Assembly (NCBI RefSeq): GCF_035594125.1
Contig: NC_087161.1
Location: forward strand, 7,516,001-7,580,000
From: Scylla paramamosain
Taxonomy: Eukaryota; Arthropoda; Malacostraca; Decapoda; Portunidae
Direction of reading: 5' to 3'
Length of the DNA stretch: 64,000 nucleotides
In this document: positions 34,160 through 46,004 of the stretch, in pieces
Layout: each line of letters opens with the position of its first letter
Position numbering within the stretch: the stretch's first letter is position 1
Program-made: the position numbers and the translations under genes
The notes under the pieces: generated by a model
The model's database searches: none
The model's input: the letters and a program-made list of their open reading frames with translations, nothing else
What the model was told of the DNA's origin: nothing

Positions 34160-34935
34160 TCAAGCGAAATGGCCTTTCTTGCCACGCATGGTACAGATAG
34201 AATTCCGTGCTGGGCAAATAGTAGGACTATGATAGAGCCCTCTACAAAAGTAACACCTTTTCTTCATAGATAGAGTAGCTGTCAATACTTGATTTTCAGT
34301 AGTTGTCACACAACCTTCAGACATAGACCTATTCTCCTCAGCATCATCCCCTACCATCTGTCCATGATCAGGAGTCACCACGGTGGCAGTTGTCCAAGCT
34401 GAGAAGTCATAGGACCGTAAGAACTGGCACTGCGCTGAGCTAGGTCCAAAGAGTAAGCCTGATCATAAGCCGTCCATAAAGCTAAAGTTTTATTTTCTAG
34501 AAGGCGATGGCTCGACCATTAATAAAGGTATCTCTAATAAAATCCCGGTACTGTTCTGCAGTAACTGCTTTCAAATTACAATCTTTACTTAATTTATGCA
34601 TTTCTCTCAAAAACTCGTTCAAAGATTCACCTGGCTTCTACCGATGAGTTGCAAGCAAATGTCTAGCTAATATTTCATTAGGTGTCTTTACTTTCAACTT
34701 TGCTTTTCAACTTCTCCAAAATGGAAATTGCAGAATCATATTTCGTGCATTCTTCAATGTACTCATAAACATTGTGGATGACATAGTTTACAAGTGTCCT
34801 TAGCTTATTCAGTGCCCTATGCTCACACTCTTGAATGAAGTTGGAAAACGTCCTGTGTCAGTGCCGCCATTCCTTGACTGCAGTAGGAGAGCTAGGGTCC
34901 AAATCCAGGCGGGTTGACTTCAACAGTTTCTCCAT
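34160..34935 (-). pseudogene. Gypsy gag with CCHC zinc knuckle
   Basis: On the minus strand an ATG at 34,935 starts 'MEKLLKSTRLDLDPSSPTAV'. It continues with 'KEWRH' before a stop, then 'EYIEECTKYDSAISILEKLK' in the same region. The final frame (34,381-34,160) contains 'CYFCRGLYHSPTICPARNS', a CCHC knuckle, and a second knuckle-like 'CTMRGKKGHFA' missing one Cys. Several frameshifts are present. Confidence 0.75.
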
Positions 34936-34959
34936 TGTCGAGCTGAATAAATATAATAG

Positions 34960-35540
34960 TGATCAATATGTATGATGAACAATAGGTGACTTGATGAAGC
35001 CCCCTGTTGCACGCCGAAAGAGGCCTCCATTCTTACTGACTTAGGGATATTTCTTGTATACACATACATAATTTTAAGTGCTTGCTACATGACTCTCCAG
35101 CACCCGAACTTCAGGAGGTGATCTAGCAGCTTCGCTCGTAGAACTTTGTCATACGCTTTACTAAAGTCAATAAACAACACAAGGATTTATTTTTTTTATA
35201 GTCTGGCTTAGTCACAATAATTTTAAATTCGAAATTTGTTCCATACATCCTCTGTTTCTCTGTGCTACGGCTTGACATCTGTCTACATCATACCAAAGTC
35301 ATAATATGTTCAATAATAACATGTCATAGACTTTTGCAAGTGTATCCACTATACTGATTCCTCTGTGGTTATTGCAAATCATCCTATTACCTGGCTTAAA
35401 TAATACAACTAGTTTCTTGTAACACCAAACCAAAGGATAACTCCAACCGTTAAGTACTACATTGAATATTGAGAAGAAGATTAGTAGCCATGACACTGGT
35501 AAATGCTTAACAACACCAAGGCACAGTCCAGTGTAGCTCT
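34960..35540 (-). pseudogene. LINE reverse transcriptase N-terminal part
   Basis: It contains 'LVVLFKPGNRMICNNHRGIS' followed by 'IVDTLAKVYDMLLLNIL' (35,410-35,299). Further on are 'FIDFSKAYDKV' (about 35,180-35,150) and 'ASFGVQQGASSSHLLFI' (about 35,025-34,975). These are RT motifs from fingers to palm. The F-A-D-D box would lie beyond the truncation. Confidence 0.75.
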
Positions 35541-36034
35541 TATTAATTTTTATGTTACTCGAGGCCTGCTTTATCTCCTACGGTAAGAATGGGTTGTCTA
35601 AAATTGGTATATATGTAAGGCGCATCCTGAACGTCATGCATGATTTTGCATGTTCGTCTTTTTCAGTAAGTTTTCAGAATGCTCTTTAAAATGTTAATTT
35701 TCCGGCTTTTCAACTTTGCATTGTCAGCATTTCCTCTTCAATTTACATTGCCATTCAACATGGTGTCCTTGGTATTTAAGAGTCGTTTCCAGCGTGGATG
35801 TGCCTCATCACAGGTGTGTCCAGCACCACGGTGATGTCTTGTGAAGTCAGCATCATTCTCCATGATAGTGCGGAAGCCCGCTGCGATCACCCCATCATCA
35901 TCAACACCTTCGTTGTCTAGTTCAACGGTGAGAAGTGCCGTGTCCTGCAACGCGCCCACTATTCTTTCTAAGTCTAGAGACTTGTAGAATGCACTCCTCT
36001 GTTTTAGTTGTGGTCCGAAGGATTCGTGATGCGA

Positions 36035-36773
36035 TTAACCTAGAGATGACGCCCTTTGCAGCAGCTGTGATGGTGATGTTGCTCTTCCTTTCTCAGTCGC
36101 CAGGACGACACAGAGCGGTGCGTGGTGGGAACCGCGAAAGTCTTGCTGTGTCTCCACACTCCTAATCAAGTGTATGCATTCTCTCTTCGCAGAACACAGA
36201 ACAATTTCCGATATCCACACGTGGCGTGTCATAAACCAAAGATTACTGCCAGGTTGTCTGCCGCTGTGGTGAAGGTGATTGGCGCCTACCAAGGCATTGC
36301 TGTGCAAAATGTTGATCAGTGTCCTTCCGTGAATGTTGTTGTCATTCTTTATCCCTCGATATTCATAGGAGATGCCGCTCTCATCTTCGAGGCGTGGGGT
36401 ACCAACCAGTGCATTAAAATTCGCCCATTGCAATGGTGCCCTCAGTCTCCAGAGTGCGCTGAGTGAGGGCACCATAATGCATGTCCCTGAAGTAAGGTGA
36501 GTCGCCAGGTGATGTGTATACTTATTCTAACTTTATTTTTGGTATACACGACAGCTCCACCCATATCTGGTTCTCTACATCTGTGTCGACATTGGTGATG
36601 TTCTTTTGAATTCTGTTGTTGACAAGCATCACCACTTCTCTGTCTTGGCCACGCTTAAAAACATTATGGTAAGCAACGAATCCCAGTACTTCGAGGTTGA
36701 AATACCTTCTTGCCTCCAACATCCATACAATGTCATAATCGAAGATGAATTTCAGTATATCTGGTTTCTGCAA
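36035..36773 (-). pseudogene. LINE APE-type endonuclease
   Basis: The first part (36,773-36,522) has 'FDYDIVWMLEARRYF' and 'QIWVELSCIPKI'. The second (36,475-36,035) has 'NFNALVGTPRLEDESGISYE', 'LVGANHLHHSGRQPG' and 'FRGSHHAPLCVVL'. The order matches APE endonucleases of LINEs. The conserved S-D-H catalytic motif reads S-H-H. A frameshift separates the two parts. Confidence 0.8.
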
Positions 36774-36816
36774 TTTACCTTTAAGACAGGAAATGTTCCA
36801 GGAACAGATTTAATTT

Positions 36817-37570
36817 TCATTTCTTGTTAGGATTTAGAAATAAACGAGTGAACCTGCTAAGGACAGCTCCATCTCTAATTAGTATACGGTTTTTCCAATC
36901 ATAGATTACGTTCACTCCCACGTTTTCTGCTTTTTCTCTTTCCTCTCGCTCCCTCCGCAGACACACAGGTTTTCTCCTGACTGCAGGGTGGACATCTTTC
37001 TTAATGTAGACTTGTGACATAAGTCCTTGAACATTCCTCAGATTCTTAGCTTTTTCCCAGGATTCTGTCTATTTGATTCTGGTCTTTCAAAGTAACGAGA
37101 ATTAGTCTCATTTTCCTTCCATTCTGCTGATCCAGTCGCTTCACTTTAAGGTGCTTTGACCCACTGCTTTTGTAGCGCCAGCCGCCTGTATCACGTTCTG
37201 TATCTTTTCGTTGTCTGCTGTTCCCAGTTCATCCTCGTCCTCTGACAGTCCAGTTATTACAAGGTTTCTCTTTACTATCTAAACTCCTAGAGACTCCAGA
37301 AATAGCTGTTGTAAGTCAATAATCTGACAGGCATAATTTATTCTGTCAGATAGAGTCTGCACTTCTTTTTGTAGTGTTGTCATTTCTGCCATTGCTTCTT
37401 TAAAATTTCGAAGCTCGTCCAGTAGGACTCTATTAGATGGTTAATCATCTTTAAACTCGCTTATGATCGTAGTCAAGGCTTGTTTTAACTGAGCATGACT
37501 TCATTTCTCGTTCTCATTTGTTGTTGGAGCCCGAACTGTGGCACCATCAGTATATTCAGCCATGATCAGC
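36817..37570 (-). pseudogene. LINE ORF1 (coiled-coil, nucleic-acid-binding type)
   Basis: In several frames on the minus strand are 'LLDELRNFKEAMAEMTTLQK' and 'EVQTLSDRI' (coiled coil), then 'KRNLVITGLSEDEDELGTAD' and 'NEKIQNVI'. The C-terminus is 'VYIKKDVHPAVRRKPVCLRR' with 'YDWKNRILIRDGAVLSRF'. This is the layout of RRM-type LINE ORF1 proteins. Several stops are present. Confidence 0.65.
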
Positions 37571-37917
37571 TGCTTCGGTGCACCATTTGGGTCAGGTGGA
37601 GACGATGGTACGGGGTTGCTAGGGATCTATTGTTTTTCAGCAGATTTTAGTTTTCGGATCGAAGGTGAAGTTTAAAACAGTCACCTTGATTTTCATTCGT
37701 TTATTTTGACTAAGTCCCCAAAGTCTACGTATCCGTGCATAAACCTCTAGGTCCCTGCATCTCTTACGCACTTCCTGACACTAAATTTGAGAATCTTACA
37801 GCACCCGATAGCCAATAAGCAGCCAAATTAAACGGAGTTCTATCCAGCTGTTGTCTTAGCACCAGTGCCCACACACTACCAACAACAATACAAGAATCAA
37901 CTAGAACAAGCATCAGA

Positions 37918-38037
37918 AGAAGAAGCAGCAGCATTATCATCATCATCATCATCATCATCATCATCGGAAGAAGATTAAGAGGAAGAGGAAAAAGCAGAGG
38001 AAGAAGAAGCAGCATCAGAAAAGAAGAAATGTTCTAG
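37918..38037. repeat. (CAT)n and purine-rich tract
   Basis: About ten CAT/ATC units (37,936-37,968), then GAA-rich sequence. Confidence 0.85.
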
Positions 38038-38056
38038 GAGGCTGTCACCACTCATT

Positions 38057-38121
38057 CTGATTTATCACCACCGTGATAAATCAGGAACCAGTGGTATCCA
38101 GGTTTACCTGGATACCACTGG
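38057..38121. repeat. Two adjacent perfect hairpins
   Basis: Hairpin 1: CTGATTTATCAC (38,057-38,068), 4-nt loop, GTGATAAATCAG (38,073-38,084). Hairpin 2: CCAGTGGTATCCAGG (38,088-38,102), loop TTTA, CCTGGATACCACTGG (38,107-38,121). Both stems are perfect and only GAA separates them. The function is unknown. Confidence 0.85.
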
Positions 38122-38780
38122 CCACCACTTTGTACTAGATGGATTTCACTGCCACTAGTTCACTGGTTGATAGACTTACTGGGTGACTGGAGGTGATGTT
38201 AGCAACACAGGTGATGGTAGCGCGTTGATACTCCGATGAAAATATATTGGTAGCGTGGAGTTAGAGTTGGAGGTTCGTGGGTATTCGTTGATCTTGTGGT
38301 TAGATTTGTGCGAGTGAAGGTAACACAATAGACAGATGTTCTTTCATGATTTAATGATGAACAGAAATGTACACATGTTATATCGAGACAGATTGGGAAG
38401 TAATGGAAGTCACGATTCTCTCTCTCTCTCTCTCTGATCTGAACTGAGTGATGACCCTCTATGAACTCTGAACTCTAGCTAAGCATACCGGCCCTTTTAT
38501 GTGAAACTCTCCAGATCATGGTCGGAAGAAGCTGACCAATAGTGGAAGAGGAAATTAGATCAATCAGATGCTGGAACCAGGAAAATCTGAGCCAAAGACG
38601 GTGGTCGTTATTATAGCCAATCCTCTCTCGAGCGTGTTACCCTAAGGACTGGCTGAGGAATACAAGGAAGGTGTGGAAATCTCTTGAGAGGAGAGAGGGA
38701 AGAGAGAAGGTTCTAAAAATAGATCAGACTGGCCACGTCAGGACAGTAAGCACGTGGAACACTAGACAATGGAATATGTA

Positions 38781-38783
<3 letters not shown>

Positions 38784-38876
<93 letters not shown>
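38784..38876. repeat. (TA)n microsatellite
   Basis: TA array of about 92 bp. Confidence 0.95.
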
Positions 38877-38879
<3 letters not shown>

Positions 38880-38883
38880 TCAT

Positions 38884-39260
38884 AATAATGACTGATACAG
38901 AAACAGCATCAGAGGAAGATGATGATTATGATGAGGCAGCATCAAGAAGAAAGAAGAAAAAAACGAAGAAGCATTGTCAGAGGAAGAACAAGAAGAAGCA
39001 ACAGCAAAAAAGAGCAAGCAGCATCAGAGGAAGAAGAAGCGGCAGAGCAGAACAACAACAACAACAACAACAAAAACAAGAACAAGAACAAGAAAAAGAA
39101 GAAGAAGAAAAAGAACAAGAAAAAGAAGAAGAGGAAGAAGAAAAAGAACAAGAAAAGAAGAAGAAGCAGCATCAGAGGAAGAAGAAGAAGCAGCATCAGA
39201 AGGAAGAAGCAATATCATAAGAGGAAGAAGAAGAAGCAGCATCAGAGAAAGAACACATTT
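38884..39260. repeat. Purine-rich GAA/CAA/CAGCATCAGAG low-complexity tract
   Basis: The plus strand is almost all purines with recurring 'gcagcatcagaggaagaaga' units. All three forward frames stay open with Lys/Glu/Gln-rich or Arg-rich products, a composition effect. It is not considered a gene. Confidence 0.85.
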
Positions 39261-39261
39261 T

Positions 39262-41435
39262 ACATATAACAGTATTCTCGATTCTGATTTCTTTGGTATA
39301 AAGCTATTGAACACTTTTGTTGTCTTCATATTCATCCTCAACCCTGTCTCTTTCTCTGTTTGATTGTTAAATCATCTCCCGAAGCTCATCTGTGGATTTG
39401 ATAACAACACAAGTCACGATTTAAAGGTATTTTCCATATGTAATCTTAATAATTAATTTTTGACAGAACTCAACGTTGATTAAATCACCGAAAAAATCCT
39501 ATCATTGCTTGCTTCCTTAATAATAACATGGCTTAATCACAAGGCTGGGTCATAGGCATAAGTAATGGCATTGGGCCTTTGAACAAAATATAAGAGAGTC
39601 AGCACTGACATTCTCACCTGGCTAGCTACCCCATGCACTTTGGATGGTCATATCTGGAATTCGTACTTTGGCCTAAATCTTCTACCTGTAAGATGTTTAT
39701 CACAATACTGTAACATACTGCTGAGATATTACTGCAGAGTGGACTTGAATGTTGGTATGATAGATGAGGTAACACATGGTGGCAGCTAATTTCACACTGC
39801 AGACGTTCTTACACCACACTTTAGTACATGAAACCTTATGAGCTGGATTCAGGGAAAGACCATGAGTACAATGCCATGTAGTCATTAGCTTGATACATAA
39901 CCTCCCACCTGAAAAGCCCAGTACAGTATCAATGACACAAACCTGAGATACATTATAAGTTGATCACACATTAAGGAGGAACTTCAGAGTCTAGAAAAAG
40001 AGTTACTTCTCCTCTTAGGATCCTTAGGAAAGCTAAAAAAGGATAGGTCATTGTTTCACCTGGAATTATTTGAACAGTACATTGCTGACCATGATTGACC
40101 AGACTATGTCTAGCTTCAGTAATGGTAATTTGTCCAGTAGCCTGTGCTACGGGGTGCCCCTCGCAGAAAAGACATGCAAGCACCAAGAAAAGGACTTGAA
40201 GACGGACAGGCCCATCCAGTGAAAGGTGAGGAGCAAGAATCTGTAAAAGGACCTGCAAGCATGTGCAGGTGCGGCACATTAAAGGGAGCGCTACTCTCTG
40301 AACAAAGGTAAGCGTTGTATTATCTTATATATTAATCGACCGATTTGCGTGATTTTTTTTTTTTTTCGGTGATTTTTATTACCTATTTTCTACATGTACT
40401 AAATATGTAGATATACTATTATTCGTTATGTTGTCAGCGTAACTTAATTAATTTTATAAGTATTTTGTTAATTTATTGAGGAAAAGTAGCTAGTTCGAAG
40501 TCCAGACCACATCTTCTAGATATACAGAAAACTTTATTGAGAAAGACTTTAGTGTTTAATAAACGTCATTTTATCTGAAATTTTACCTTACAAAATTTTT
40601 TTTTTTTAAATCTTATTCGTTTTTCACAGATATCGAGATGGAACTTTCCTTGCTGAAGTCTCATATAATAACAAATTTTCAGTAAAATTCACAATGTGTA
40701 TAACTATTTTTACTTGACACAACTCACAAAAATCCCTTATGGCCCCTTAATCAGTCAGAGCTTCACAACTGCAACTCTGAAAAAAAGTAATTATGATAAA
40801 TAGGTAAATAAATAAATAAAAAATCCACCTTAACACTGGTTCATACATGTAGCATATAGACTCCTCATTTGAAAAGGGAAATAAGGGCATGTTGAATTCC
40901 TAGATTTTACAGGTAAACGATGCACCGGTGACTATATAAGAATTAGCCAAGCTTACCAACTTGCCAACAAAGGAGTTACGTATAACGAGGCATAATATTG
41001 CCATAGCTATTGACTTACGGAAACAACTCCCAGATATACTGATGAATAATTGCAAATTTGGATCACCAGCCTTGTACGACAGTTTGGGTTGGCCTGAACG
41101 TCTCTTCCGATAAGAAACCGTGTGTAGGAGTAAGAGGTGCAGTTACGGGTTCCTCCACGCTGCTGTAGGAGTTTTTCAAGCCTTTGCCTCACTGGTGAGT
41201 AAACTATGCCGTGCCACGTACGGAACCTGTCGTGCTAAATATACTTCCACTTTTCCTCTGAGATTTAGTCATCCATTATCTTTTTATTGAGTTTTCCTTT
41301 AATAAATTGGTACGTGGGTTATGACTACAAGTATGTTTTCAAAGAGCAGACACGTTGAAATAATTACAGTATAGAAAAATTGGACAAAATCCTTTATAGT
41401 CTAAGGTAAATTAAAATAATGATAATTACGAGTGC
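39262..41435. other. Mostly non-coding stretch
   Basis: The only candidate is the minus-strand frame at 40,279-39,971 (next entry). Otherwise it is AT-rich sequence without recognised elements. Confidence 0.45.
39971..40279 (-). CDS. Unrecognised small ORF with hydrophobic segment
   Basis: A 102-residue frame. A hydrophobic run 'LQVLFLVLACLFCEGHPV' at residues 28-45 looks like a signal peptide if translation starts internally. The C-terminal half ('QCTVQIIPGETMTYPFLAFL') is not low-complexity. No family recognised. The upstream 'cttgcag' (minus strand, about 40,258) could be a splice acceptor, so this might be one exon. Chance cannot be excluded. Confidence 0.25.
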   Translation of the reverse strand: MCRTCTCLQVLLQILAPHLSLDGPVRLQVLFLVLACLFCEGHPVAQATGQITITEARHSLVNHGQQCTVQIIPGETMTYPFLAFLRILRGEVTLFLDSEVPP

Positions 41436-41439
41436 GTTA

Positions 41440-41448
41440 TGTGTGTGT

Positions 41449-41516
<68 letters not shown>
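41440..41516. repeat. (GT)n microsatellite
   Basis: GT array of about 76 bp with one TC interruption. Confidence 0.95.
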
Positions 41517-41663
41517 TACTGTGACAGTGATGTTTTCAGGAAATGTGATAAGTATGTTATTCTAATGCATGCAAATTAATGAAATATAGTATATTTATAG
41601 CTGGAACGTTGTTTAAATTCAACCACAATTGGATTTGTTTATGCAGACTCAAGAAGAAAAAAC

Positions 41664-41939
41664 ATGAACAATTATCACAGTTGTGCAGAAACTTGCTCCA
41701 ATGAACGATTGTGGTACATGTGTTTGTGGGCAAAGGGAATGTCCTTCCGGTCCATAGCGAGGCGGGCGGGGAGGAGCCCGACCACCGTGCGTCGGTGGGT
41801 GCGGCGTCTGCTTTGTGAAGGCGTCTTTCACGCCAGTAATGGTGGAGCACCTGCTGTTCCATTCCTGTGCTGCTTTTCAGCGAAAGACATCAACATTTAC
41901 CATTACCTTGCGTGTCTACAGATGCAAGATAAAACGTAA
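41664..41939 (+). CDS. Small helix-turn-helix protein or exon
   Basis: The 91-residue frame contains 'GMSFRSIARRAGRSPTTVRR' followed by 'WVRRL', a clear helix-turn-helix of the homeodomain-like transposase/Pax type: helix, turn at A-R-R-A-G-R-S, recognition helix T-T-V-R-R-W-V. The preceding 'NERLWYMCLWAK' would be helix 1. Upstream, 'tttgtttatgcag' ending at 41,646 is a good splice acceptor. Downstream an AATAAA lies at 41,975-41,980, about 35 nt after the stop. It could be a last exon, a short gene, or a DNA-binding remnant of a transposase. The C-terminal 40 residues show no domain. Confidence 0.45.
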   Translation: MNNYHSCAETCSNERLWYMCLWAKGMSFRSIARRAGRSPTTVRRWVRRLLCEGVFHASNGGAPAVPFLCCFSAKDINIYHYLACLQMQDKT

Positions 41940-42053
41940 ATGTGTGAGTCTAATACAGCGTCCTCGATCCAAACAATAAACCTCCGACTTCTGCTAAATT
42001 TGTATTGGGTTTTTCACCTTCGTATATAATGATATAGCCAGGAAGGATATTTT

Positions 42054-42285
42054 CTTTTAAGCAGACGAAGTTGAAAGCAAAGTCAACCGCAGCATTGTTT
42101 AGTTTTCGGTTTTTTTTTCTATTTGTCAAATTAACTCTTTTTTGCGAGCGGACAGCTCCTCAGAGCACATCCACTCGCGAAAAGAGAGTTGACTACACAA
42201 ATAGAAAAAAAAAATAAATAAAAAATAAATAAATTATTAAACAATGTTGAGATTGCCCTTGCTTTCAATCTCGTCTGCTTAAAAG
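42054..42285. mobile_element. Fold-back element next to (TA)n
   Basis: The left arm (42,054 to about 42,160) and right arm (about 42,165-42,285) are imperfect inverted repeats of about 105 bp. They share 'ttttaagcagacga', 'ttgaaagcaa', 'attgtttaa', 'tttctatttgt' and 'gagctgtccgctcgc'. Almost the whole element is stem. (TA)n starts directly at its right end. Confidence 0.75.
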
Positions 42286-42286
42286 A

Positions 42287-42456
<170 letters not shown>

Positions 42457-42965
42457 TTTTAGATGAAAATGTTCAATTACTGTATGATTATTGAGAAAAT
42501 AGCTGAAAGACTTGATAAATGTACCTGATGGACGCACCGAGGAAACTTCATTGTTATGCAGCCTAATATAAGTAGTTAAAATAGCATTTTTTTTTCACTT
42601 GCCCCGAGACCACCTGCCGGGCGGCCCACTCGTCACGGCGAGCAGTCTTGGTCTGACCACACCACACGCTGCGATATTGTTTTCCATAGTAATTAACTAA
42701 TTAAATAGCACCTACTCAAGGGCAGTTTCTTTATACCTTTCGGGTTGACTAGTCCATGGAGAATATCATGGAAGAGACTGGACTGTGATACACTAGACCA
42801 CCACACTGGAAACTTAGGGTCATCACACATCTCTGGTTCCAGACACACACAAGAAGCTTGGGTACCATTGCAGTACACACTAACAAGACAAAGCAAATAA
42901 ATAAATAAAGCACTCGCATACTGGTGCGGAGGAGCCGCTCTACTGGACATCATTTGACTCTCCAT
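42457..42965. other. Non-coding stretch
   Basis: No gene recognised. A short GC-rich patch (42,600-42,670) interrupts AT-rich sequence. Confidence 0.45.
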
Positions 42966-42969
42966 CCTC

Positions 42970-44176
42970 TTATAGGGATTTTGGTGAAAATTTCGCTGTT
43001 GCCTTAGACATATCAAAAGCTCTTGATAAAGTCTGACACAAAGCTTTGATTTCTAAACTACCCTCCTACAGCTTCTATCTTTCTCTCTGTAACTTCATCT
43101 CAAGTTTCCTTTCTGACCGATTGCTGCTGTGGTAGACGGTCACTGTTCTTCTCCTAAAGCTATTGACAGCGGTGCTCCTCAGGGTTCTGGCCTGCCACCC
43201 ACTCTCACTCTCTTCATATTATTCATCAATGATCTTCTAAACCAAACTTCTTGTCCTATCCACTGCTACGCTGATGATACCACCCTGCACTTTTCCATAT
43301 CTTTTGATAGACATCCAACCCTTCAGGAAGTAAAGAGCTCACGCAGAGAAGCCACAGAACGCCTGATTTCTGATCTCTCTAAAAATTATGATTGGGACAG
43401 AGCAAGCTTAGTATTGTTCAATGCCTCAAAAACGCAATTCCTCTATCTATCAACTCAACACAATCTTTTAAATAATTATCCCCTCTTCTTCATTGACACT
43501 CAACTGCCCCCCCCCCCTCATCAACACTGAGCGTCCTCATTCTGTCCTTTACATATAATCTAAACTGGAAATTTCACATCTCATCTCTAGCAAAAACAGT
43601 TTCTATGAAGTTAGGCGTTTTGAGTCGTCTCCGCCACTTTTTTTTTTTTTTCACCCCTCAGCTGCTAACTCTGTACAGAGGCCTTATCCGTCCATGTATG
43701 GAGTATGCTTCACATGTATGGATTAGGGGGTGGAGGGGGCGGGATTCTACTCATACTGCCCTTTTAGACAAGGTGGAATCAAAAGCATTTCGTCTTATCA
43801 ACTCTTCTCTTCTAATTGTCTTCAGCCTCTCTCTCTCTCTCATCGCCGTAACATTGTATCTCTTGTTATCTTCTACTGCTATTTTCATGCTAACTGCTCT
43901 TCCAACTTTGCTAACTGCATACCTCCCCTTATCCTGCAGCCTCTCACTCATTCATCCCTTCTTTCTCTGGTAAACTCTGGAACTCACCGCCTGCTTCTGT
44001 AATTTTTCCTTCCTTTGACTTGAGCTTTTTCAAGAGGGAGGTTTCAGGACACTTATCCTCTGCTATTTGATCATTCTATTTGCAATTGATTTTGAGAACT
44101 GACATTTAAGTAGGTATTTTTTTGTTCAGAATTTTTGTTGCCATTGGCCAGTGGCCTCTTACATAAAAAAAAAAAA
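42970..44176 (+). mobile_element. Jockey-like LINE, 5'-truncated, with poly(A)
   Basis: It encodes 'FGENFAVALDISKALDKV' (near 42,980), then 'SGAPQGSGLPPTLTLFILFI' with 'NDLLNQTSCPIHCYADDTTL' (43,150-43,300, catalytic A-D-D intact), 'LTLYRGLIRPCMEYASHVWI' and a C-terminal tail. The 3' end 'ttggccagtggcctcttaca' is followed by a poly(A) at 44,164-44,179. A T-run and frameshifts break the frame. The same family recurs in reverse at 51,205-49,612. Confidence 0.8.
43129..43530 (+). pseudogene. Jockey-like RT palm fragment
   Basis: The open frame of 133 residues includes the palm motif Y-A-D-D-T-T-L and downstream 'NYDWDRASLVLFNASKTQFL'. It ends in a Pro-rich C-run artefact. Upstream and downstream parts lie in other frames. 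Confidence 0.8.
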
Positions 44177-44269
44177 AAAGAGGGCAGAGAAGTCATTCGG
44201 GCAGGACAAAGCAACATGAAGCAAGCGAAAAGACATGAACTTTAACACGTACGGTAAATGCGATAAGAT

Positions 44270-44536
<267 letters not shown>

Positions 44537-44630
44537 AAAAAAAAAAAAATGGTGCTCCTCGTAACATGCTACCCGGTGAAACGTGTCAAAAACCAAAATT
44601 ATTTCCACCAGTCTAAGTAAGGCACGTATT

Positions 44631-44700
44631 CTAAAACACTTCTGAACCACACTTCCACTACATTCAAAGGACTATAGCTCAGCTTACACAAGGTTTTAAA
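44631..44700. mobile_element. MITE family, partial copy
   Basis: 'ggcacgtattctaaaacact' then 'ccactacattcaaa' matches the left half of 58,001-58,216. Confidence 0.6.
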
Positions 44701-45755
<1,055 letters not shown>

Positions 45756-45887
45756 GATTTATTCTCCTATCCTTCCTGATTAAAATGCTTTTTGAATGAA
45801 AGAAATTGATCCATAAGTAAGGGAGGAGATAAAAGCCGAATACAAGCAATTTAACATGGGATTCGCGAGTTTACAATCCCCGGTATT

Positions 45888-46004
45888 GTTAAGGCTCTAA
45901 TGACAGATTAACAAAATTTCTACGTGATTAACAGAAGAAACACTCTTGACAACCCGGCTAATCATCTCAGTGTCCTCCGAAAACAGCGTTTCTGAATACA
46001 GGCC
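45888..46004. mobile_element. MITE family, partial copy
   Basis: 'aaatttctac', 'agaagaaacactcttgacaa' and the terminal 'gcgtttctgaatacaggcc' match the right half of 58,001-58,216. Confidence 0.6.

Larger units (their letters stand above)
31900..34935 (-). mobile_element. Ty3/gypsy-like element, minus strand, rearranged
   Basis: From right to left, the order is gag start (34,935), CCHC knuckle (34,260-34,165), protease/RT start (33,767-33,417), RT palm (33,300-33,010), zinc-binding finger (about 32,900-32,790), integrase core (32,634-32,314) and C-terminus (32,234-31,962). No LTRs were confirmed. A 90-bp segment is present twice, at 32,918-33,007 and 33,708-33,796, and the RNase H part is missing between RT and integrase. 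The right edge joins a LINE directly. Confidence 0.75.
34955..37700 (-). mobile_element. LINE with ORF1, APE endonuclease and partial RT, minus strand
   Basis: From right to left, there is an ORF1 coiled-coil protein (about 37,570-36,830), an apurinic-type endonuclease (36,773-36,080), a linker (about 35,960-35,600) and RT fingers (35,500-34,960). RT stops in the G-V-x-Q-G motif, where gypsy gag begins about 20 bp on. Its 3' part was therefore lost at the junction. The element is broken by stops throughout. Confidence 0.75.

Noticed and set aside
38884..39363. Three overlapping Lys/Glu/Arg-rich frames that look like a nuclear protein
   Set aside because: All three frames stay open because the strand is nearly pure purine. 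Composition explains it.
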